Position numbers and translations under genes: made by a program | DNA from: JAAZBW01 sp035647855 | GTDB lineage: Bacteria > Actinomycetota > Actinomycetes > Actinomycetales > Actinomycetaceae | NCBI GenBank assembly: GCA_035647855.1 | Contig: DASRMP010000063.1 | Coordinates: forward strand, 6,810-70,809 | Direction: 5' to 3' | DNA: 64,000 nt | Shown here: piece after piece, positions 59,254-64,000 of the stretch | How positions within the stretch are numbered: position 1 is the stretch's first letter | Layout: every line of letters begins with the position of its first letter | Notes under the pieces: model-generated | Seen by the model: only the letters and a program-made list of their open reading frames with translations | Database searches by the model: none | Told to the model about the DNA's origin: nothing

Positions 59254-62200
59254 ATGTCACTCTTTCCCTTCCTGTTCATTGGAGTGGGCGGCACTGGCGG
59301 CAAGACCGTCGGCATGATTCACCACTACCTGTCCCAGGCAATCAAACGGGCCGGGCTCACGGAGATGCCCCGGGGCTGGCAGTTCCTGCACATCGATGTG
59401 CCGGCCAATCTGGACGCACGCAGCCAGAGCCTCGTCTACGACCTGCCGGCCCAGTCCTACGTCCCGCTCACCAACACCAAGAGCACGTATCTCGGCCTCG
59501 ACACCACGATCTCCCACTCTCTGAGCAGCCGCGGAGTCGAGCGCTACCTGGCATGGGAGTCCTGGCGGCCCGTACCGCCTGAACTCGTGTCAGTGCAGGT
59601 GAGCAATGGCGCAGGCCAGTTCCGGACCGTCGGACGCGTGGCGGCTCAGGCCGAACTCAAGAGAATCTCGACGGCCATCGCGGAGGCCTTCCAGAACCTC
59701 CGGCACCAGGACGTCCAGGGTCAGTTCGACGCTTTCGAGCGCGCCTCGGGCAACACCCCGACCCAGGAGTTCCCCAGCCCTCAAGTGCTCGTGTTCGGCT
59801 CGGTGGCCGGCGGCTCCGGCTCCGGCATGCTGCTCGACGTCTGCGATGTCATCCGCGGAACCTGCGACACCAGTCCCGGTGCCGTCGTCTTCACGCCCGA
59901 GGTGTTCAGGCATGGCGACGGAAGCTACGACGCGGGGGTCGCCCCCAACACCTTCGTGGCCATGACCGAACTTGCCAACGCCATGTGGACCACCACGAGC
60001 CACCACCCCACCATCGGACGGGATGTGCTGTTCCAGCGGACGGAAGTCAGCCGTCCCGACCCCGCCAGCAAGGGCGGCCCCGCTGCGGTGTACCTTGTGG
60101 GCCGGTCAGGCAGCGGGGTGACGCTCGACGGTCCCGACGAGGTCTACGCCGTGGTGGCCAGGTCCTTCGCCGGGGTCGCCACGGATCCGGGCCTGTCGAA
60201 CTCGCTGCGAGCCTACGGCCTCGCGAATGCCACGGCTCGTGCCACTGGCAAACCGGACCTGCTCGGTCTCAGCGCTGACGGATCGAGAGACCTGGGAAAC
60301 TTCGGTGCCCTCGGATTCGGGCGCGTCACACTCGGCCGCGAGTTCTTCGAGCGCTATGCGGCCGAGCGCCTGCTCCGCAAGTCGGCGCTCCGGTTGCTGG
60401 ATCACCACCTCACTCGGCACTTCCCCGGCGACGGCAGGACCGACGATCAGGTACTCGCCGAAGCCGTCGAGGAGGCGTGGCCCGGCTTCCTGGCGGCCAC
60501 CGGACTCGGGGAGGCCGGCGACCAGAACAACGATGTCAAGATGGCGCTCACCCCGAGGCCCGCTCTCGCTCCTGCGCTCGCCAACATCGAGGCGGACCTC
60601 GCCACCCGCGCCGCGGGACTGACGAACGACCGCAACAGGATTGCCGTCGCGAGCCTCCGTGCCGAGGCGTCCCAGCTGGTCAACCTGCACTGCGCCGTCG
60701 AGGACGGGACACTCTGGACGGCGACGCACGCGACACTCCACAACACCGTGGATGGCTGGGCGGACTGGGTGTCGAACTCGCTGCGGGAAACCGTTGTGCG
60801 CTCCGCCGCCGCCAACGGGCTACCGGTCACACTTCAGCTGCTCGACCGCCTCTCTGCGGACCTCCGGCAAGCCGCGAGCGAGGTCGGGGGCCGTGAACTC
60901 GAAGCCAGGCAAACCCTGATGGAGCGGCGACGGGAAGCCCTTCGCACCGGCAGACCCGGCGAGTCTCGCAACGTCGCGATCGGTGACGCGCTCATCGCGG
61001 AGGTCGGAAGGGAAGTGCGGCAGACTCTCGAAGCCGCCCTCGATACATGGACCCTCCAGGTGGTCGCGCAGGTCCTCGACGAAGCGCGGAAGAACCTGGT
61101 TGCGCCCTGGCGGCGCGCCATCAAGGACGCCGACGCCATCCTGCGCCGCGAGGTGCGTCCGGAGAACGGCGTGAAGCCGATCGACGTGTGGCCGGGCGAT
61201 ATCGGCGTCCCCTCCCACCTCCTGCCCAGCCGGTCCGAGCACACCCTCGACGACGTCGCGCAGTTCCCGCAGACCTTCCTCAGAGTCGTCGGGCGCTCCG
61301 TGGGTGAGCAGTTCGAGGGTGAGACCGACGACGGTCTGCAGAACGCCGTCGACGACGTCGTCACCCAGATCCTCGCGGCGTACCGGCTCCGTCTCGACGA
61401 CGCCACCCGGATGCGGCCCGCAAGCTACCCGAGCACCTGGGTCTCCGGGATGGGAGCCGGATCGCAGCCACCGCGGCGGGCCGAGGTGAAGCTGGCCTTC
61501 CGGGTCGCCGACCTCGAGGCCCGGGTCCACTCCTGGCTGCACGACAGCACCAAGGAGGTGGGACGCTTCCTGGAGGAGACGCTGCGCCACCACCTGGACG
61601 ATAGGTCCCAGGGGGACTCGGTCCTGGAGGTGCGGCACAACCGGCTCGTCACCCAGTTCACCGCGGCACTCAGAGTCTCGCGGCCTCTGGTGCAACTCGA
61701 CGGCAACATGGTCCAGGCGGTCCACAACTACAACGTCGGCAACGCCCCGATCACTCTCATGGTGTCCGACCTCGACGTCCCCTCTCACCTGACGGATCTG
61801 CGCGGGCGGCTGCAGGACGCCGCCCACCTCGAGTACGGTCCGGTGGCGCGGCTCTCCTGGGCCTCGGCACCCCGGAGTGACGCGTTCGTGCTGAGCACCT
61901 TCTCCACGCCGTACCACATGATCGAGGTCGCAAGCATCATGGACCCAGTCAGCTCCCAGTACGGCTCGCTCGGCCACCAGGTCGAATTCTGGAGGAAGCG
62001 GCGTGCCCGTCCCCTGACCGAATGGACGCCGCTGGGACCCGACGCCGCACAGGCACTCATCACCGGCTGGCTGGTCGGCCGCGTCCTCGGCCGGGCACGG
62101 TTCATCGCGGACTACCCACCCGTGCACGAGGTCTATGTGGACAGGCCGAACGACGGCGGCGCCAGATGGATGAGACTCCGCAACGAGGGGATCCGGCCAA

Positions 62201-62637
62201 TCACCGACGAGAACCAGGTGGGCATCCTCCTCGAGCTGGTCGCCGTGAGCTTCATCGATGCATACCAGCAGAACTCGCTCCAGCCGCTGTGGCCGTATCA
62301 GGAGCTGATCCGCCTCGGATCGCTCGTGGGACACCACGCGAAACCGGATCCCATCAAGGAATGGCTCGCTGACGGTACGGGTGTTGTCGACGCCGCCTCG
62401 AGCTTCTTCCCCGAACCGCTCGACACCTCCCAGGACCGCCTCGAGGCGCTGATCGCGCGGCTCCAGACCATCCTGAGCGGCTACGACTCCATGGTGGCTC
62501 CGGACAAACTCGCGGACGTGCAGGCCTCCCAGTTGTTCCTGATTCCCGAGGTGATCGGTCTCGTCAAGGAGTCCGTCTTCCGCATCCGTGAGTCGGCAGT
62601 GGCCGCCAGACCGCGAGTCCATTCGATGGGTCACTAG
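59254..62637 (+). CDS. Tubulin/FtsZ-like GTPase-family protein
   Basis: 1127 residues; GAGAGGA precedes the ATG. The N-terminal 300 residues have the tubulin fold marks: FLFIGVGGTGGKTVGMIHHY (about 6-25) and the T4 nucleotide loop VAGGSGSGMLLDV (about 183-195). The remaining 800 residues are mostly helical with no familiar domain. This matches the tubulin-like proteins found in actinobacterial operons with VWA proteins. It may polymerise with GTP at the membrane; function is unknown. Stop and the next ATG are directly adjacent (TAGATG). Confidence 0.85.
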   Translation: MSLFPFLFIGVGGTGGKTVGMIHHYLSQAIKRAGLTEMPRGWQFLHIDVPANLDARSQSLVYDLPAQSYVPLTNTKSTYLGLDTTISHSLSSRGVERYLAWESWRPVPPELVSVQVSNGAGQFRTVGRVAAQAELKRISTAIAEAFQNLRHQDVQGQFDAFERASGNTPTQEFPSPQVLVFGSVAGGSGSGMLLDVCDVIRGTCDTSPGAVVFTPEVFRHGDGSYDAGVAPNTFVAMTELANAMWTTTSHHPTIGRDVLFQRTEVSRPDPASKGGPAAVYLVGRSGSGVTLDGPDEVYAVVARSFAGVATDPGLSNSLRAYGLANATARATGKPDLLGLSADGSRDLGNFGALGFGRVTLGREFFERYAAERLLRKSALRLLDHHLTRHFPGDGRTDDQVLAEAVEEAWPGFLAATGLGEAGDQNNDVKMALTPRPALAPALANIEADLATRAAGLTNDRNRIAVASLRAEASQLVNLHCAVEDGTLWTATHATLHNTVDGWADWVSNSLRETVVRSAAANGLPVTLQLLDRLSADLRQAASEVGGRELEARQTLMERRREALRTGRPGESRNVAIGDALIAEVGREVRQTLEAALDTWTLQVVAQVLDEARKNLVAPWRRAIKDADAILRREVRPENGVKPIDVWPGDIGVPSHLLPSRSEHTLDDVAQFPQTFLRVVGRSVGEQFEGETDDGLQNAVDDVVTQILAAYRLRLDDATRMRPASYPSTWVSGMGAGSQPPRRAEVKLAFRVADLEARVHSWLHDSTKEVGRFLEETLRHHLDDRSQGDSVLEVRHNRLVTQFTAALRVSRPLVQLDGNMVQAVHNYNVGNAPITLMVSDLDVPSHLTDLRGRLQDAAHLEYGPVARLSWASAPRSDAFVLSTFSTPYHMIEVASIMDPVSSQYGSLGHQVEFWRKRRARPLTEWTPLGPDAAQALITGWLVGRVLGRARFIADYPPVHEVYVDRPNDGGARWMRLRNEGIRPITDENQVGILLELVAVSFIDAYQQNSLQPLWPYQELIRLGSLVGHHAKPDPIKEWLADGTGVVDAASSFFPEPLDTSQDRLEALIARLQTILSGYDSMVAPDKLADVQASQLFLIPEVIGLVKESVFRIRESAVAARPRVHSMGH

Positions 62638-64000
62638 ATGACGGCGGTGGTGGTGGTCGCCGATCCGGCGCTGCTCACGGAAGCGATTTCCTGGTCTGCG
62701 ATCGGACTTCTGGGCGAGACACTCTGGCTGGATCGCTCGGACGTGCGGGCCGGGCGGAGCCGGGAGGCCTGGCAGTCCGTGGAGGCCACGCTGCTGGTTC
62801 CGGGGGCGGAACAGGCGCAGGTGCCCCTGCAGCGCCACCTCGCCGAGCCCGGCGACCTGGGCACCATCCGCGTGGCCTGGGTGCGCCCCGCCGATGCGGA
62901 CGACAGCCCGGGACTGACCTCCATCGCATCCTTCGCCCTCGCACTCCTGAGCCACAGCGTGCAAGCGTCATTCATGGAGGTGATCGTTCCCGAGGCGATC
63001 GACTCGCTACCCGCAATCGGCGCCGTCGTCGGAAATTGGCGACGCGTCGTGGTCGCGCCGGAGGACCATGCAAGCCTCACGGCCCCGGATGCGGGTTACG
63101 TGAACCGGAGCGCGCCGATCACTGTGCACGCGGTGGCCGCGCTCACCGGCCGGCTCGGCGGGGAGCACCCTGTGCCGCCACCGCCGCGCGCGCGTTCCGT
63201 CGAGTTCGTCAGCGTGGTGAGCCGCCATGTCGGCGGTGCCTGCCGCGCGACGGACAGGGCCGTCAACCACCTCGATCACGTCCTGCCGCTCTCCACGGCA
63301 CGCACCATCGCGCCGACCCGGCACGAACTCCTCAGCGACCGGTGGCTGGAGGTCGATCGCGCCGCCGACGCGGTGCTCGCTGCCGCGGACGGGTCGCTCG
63401 TCCGCATCCCCTCGCAGCCCCTTGACCCGGCGGCGGGTTTCCTCGGCGAGCGTTCTCCGTGGTATCGGCAACCATGGGGGCCCGCCTTCAAAGCGTTCCT
63501 CACGGGCTTCGATCCGGAGGAGGAGACGGCGGCCGAGCAGAAAGAGCGGGAGCTCATGCCGGGGCTGAAGGCCGACATCGAACGGGCCAAACGGGATGCG
63601 GGCCAGATTCCTCCTCCCGCGGTGTGGTCCGCACTGACCGGTCTCACTCTCTCGCTCGTCGACGGCGGCGACTGCCCCGGGGACTTCACTCCCGTCATCG
63701 TGCACGGACGCCGTGCCGTGGTGGAGCCTGAGTACACGTTGCCCCGCGCGACGGACCCCCTCGGTTCATGGCCCGACGGCGACTCTTCGCTCCTGCCCGA
63801 GCTGAAGCACCGGCCGCCGGTGGAGGTCGCGCGCGCGGCGATGGAGGATGTGCGCGAGCAGCTGGGCGCTGGGAGCAGGCCGCTGGACGCCGTCGGCGAA
63901 CCGAGCTCGACCAAACGCCTGGCGGTGGCGCTCGCCCAGCGGAGCAAAACGCAGCGGGAGGCACAGCAGGAGGTGCTCGCCGGCGTCCGCGAGCGAACAG
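62638..64000 (+). CDS. Unknown protein of the VWA/tubulin-like operon, 3' end off window
   Basis: An open frame from the ATG directly after the tubulin-like stop continues past the right edge (454 codons seen). It begins MTAVVVVADPALLTEAISWS. About residues 300-330 are charged and helical (EEETAAEQKERELMPGLKAD), and similar helical sequence occurs at the right end (QRSKTQREAQQEVLAGVRER). I recognise no domain. Its tight coupling implies a role in the same complex as the VWA and tubulin-like proteins. Confidence 0.7.
   Translation, partial: MTAVVVVADPALLTEAISWSAIGLLGETLWLDRSDVRAGRSREAWQSVEATLLVPGAEQAQVPLQRHLAEPGDLGTIRVAWVRPADADDSPGLTSIASFALALLSHSVQASFMEVIVPEAIDSLPAIGAVVGNWRRVVVAPEDHASLTAPDAGYVNRSAPITVHAVAALTGRLGGEHPVPPPPRARSVEFVSVVSRHVGGACRATDRAVNHLDHVLPLSTARTIAPTRHELLSDRWLEVDRAADAVLAAADGSLVRIPSQPLDPAAGFLGERSPWYRQPWGPAFKAFLTGFDPEEETAAEQKERELMPGLKADIERAKRDAGQIPPPAVWSALTGLTLSLVDGGDCPGDFTPVIVHGRRAVVEPEYTLPRATDPLGSWPDGDSSLLPELKHRPPVEVARAAMEDVREQLGAGSRPLDAVGEPSSTKRLAVALAQRSKTQREAQQEVLAGVRERT

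Overview
The window is from a high-GC Gram-positive bacterium, almost certainly an actinobacterium: coding DNA is rich in G and C at third positions, GTG and TTG starts are common, and the families present (Wadjet, SipW/TasA-like exported proteins, MobF TraA relaxase, tubulin-like/VWA operon) are typical of that group. Genus cannot be fixed from the sequence alone.

Layout. 1-2149 (minus): left-edge Wadjet anti-plasmid locus, JetB (partial) and JetA; JetC and JetD would lie off the left end. 2195-2840: a composite intergenic repeat block. 3022-6303 (minus): SWIM/SNF2 helicase. 6378-9803 (minus): large membrane protein with a patatin-like lipase end. 9987-11642: UbiB/ABC1 kinase-like protein. 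11724-12460: a second copy of the composite repeat block, followed by a broken TraA relaxase fragment and a GNAT acetyltransferase.

13469-33490: two tandem integrated elements at the 3' end of a tRNA-Leu(CAG) gene. Three copies of the tRNA-end sequence (13469, 20725, 33470) delimit them. Element A holds a RidA gene, a truncated threonine aldolase, a decayed insertion sequence and a SipW-type exported-protein operon, but no integrase. Element B holds an arsenic gene cluster (aquaporin, tandem ArsC, ArsR-ArsC fusion, thioredoxin/thioredoxin reductase, flavoprotein), a MobF relaxase, a Fic/VbhA-like pair with degenerate motifs, regulators and a tyrosine integrase. Integration appears to have changed one base pair of the tRNA acceptor stem.

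33712-40341: a homing-endonuclease-associated-repeat protein, then a dipeptide/oligopeptide ABC transporter operon (dppA-B-C and a fused DF ATPase).

40505-56047: a complete type III (III-D-like) CRISPR-Cas locus bracketed by two CRISPR arrays that share the same 163-bp leader but have different 5' repeat halves. It encodes a reverse transcriptase-Cas1 fusion, Cas2, an HD-less Cas10 with intact GGDD cyclase motif, several fused RAMP proteins, a small Csx19-like protein, Cas6, and an opposing two-gene unit of a transmembrane-CARF protein (Cam1-like) coupled to a Csx3-like ring nuclease. The inferred logic: spacer capture (possibly from RNA) by RT-Cas1/Cas2, RNA recognition by the RAMP complex, cyclic oligoadenylate made by Cas10, membrane effector fired through CARF, and signal removed by Csx3. 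This is the strongest candidate for an unusual system here.

56327-64000: a membrane protein / VWA protein / tubulin-like GTPase-family protein / unknown-protein operon running off the right end.
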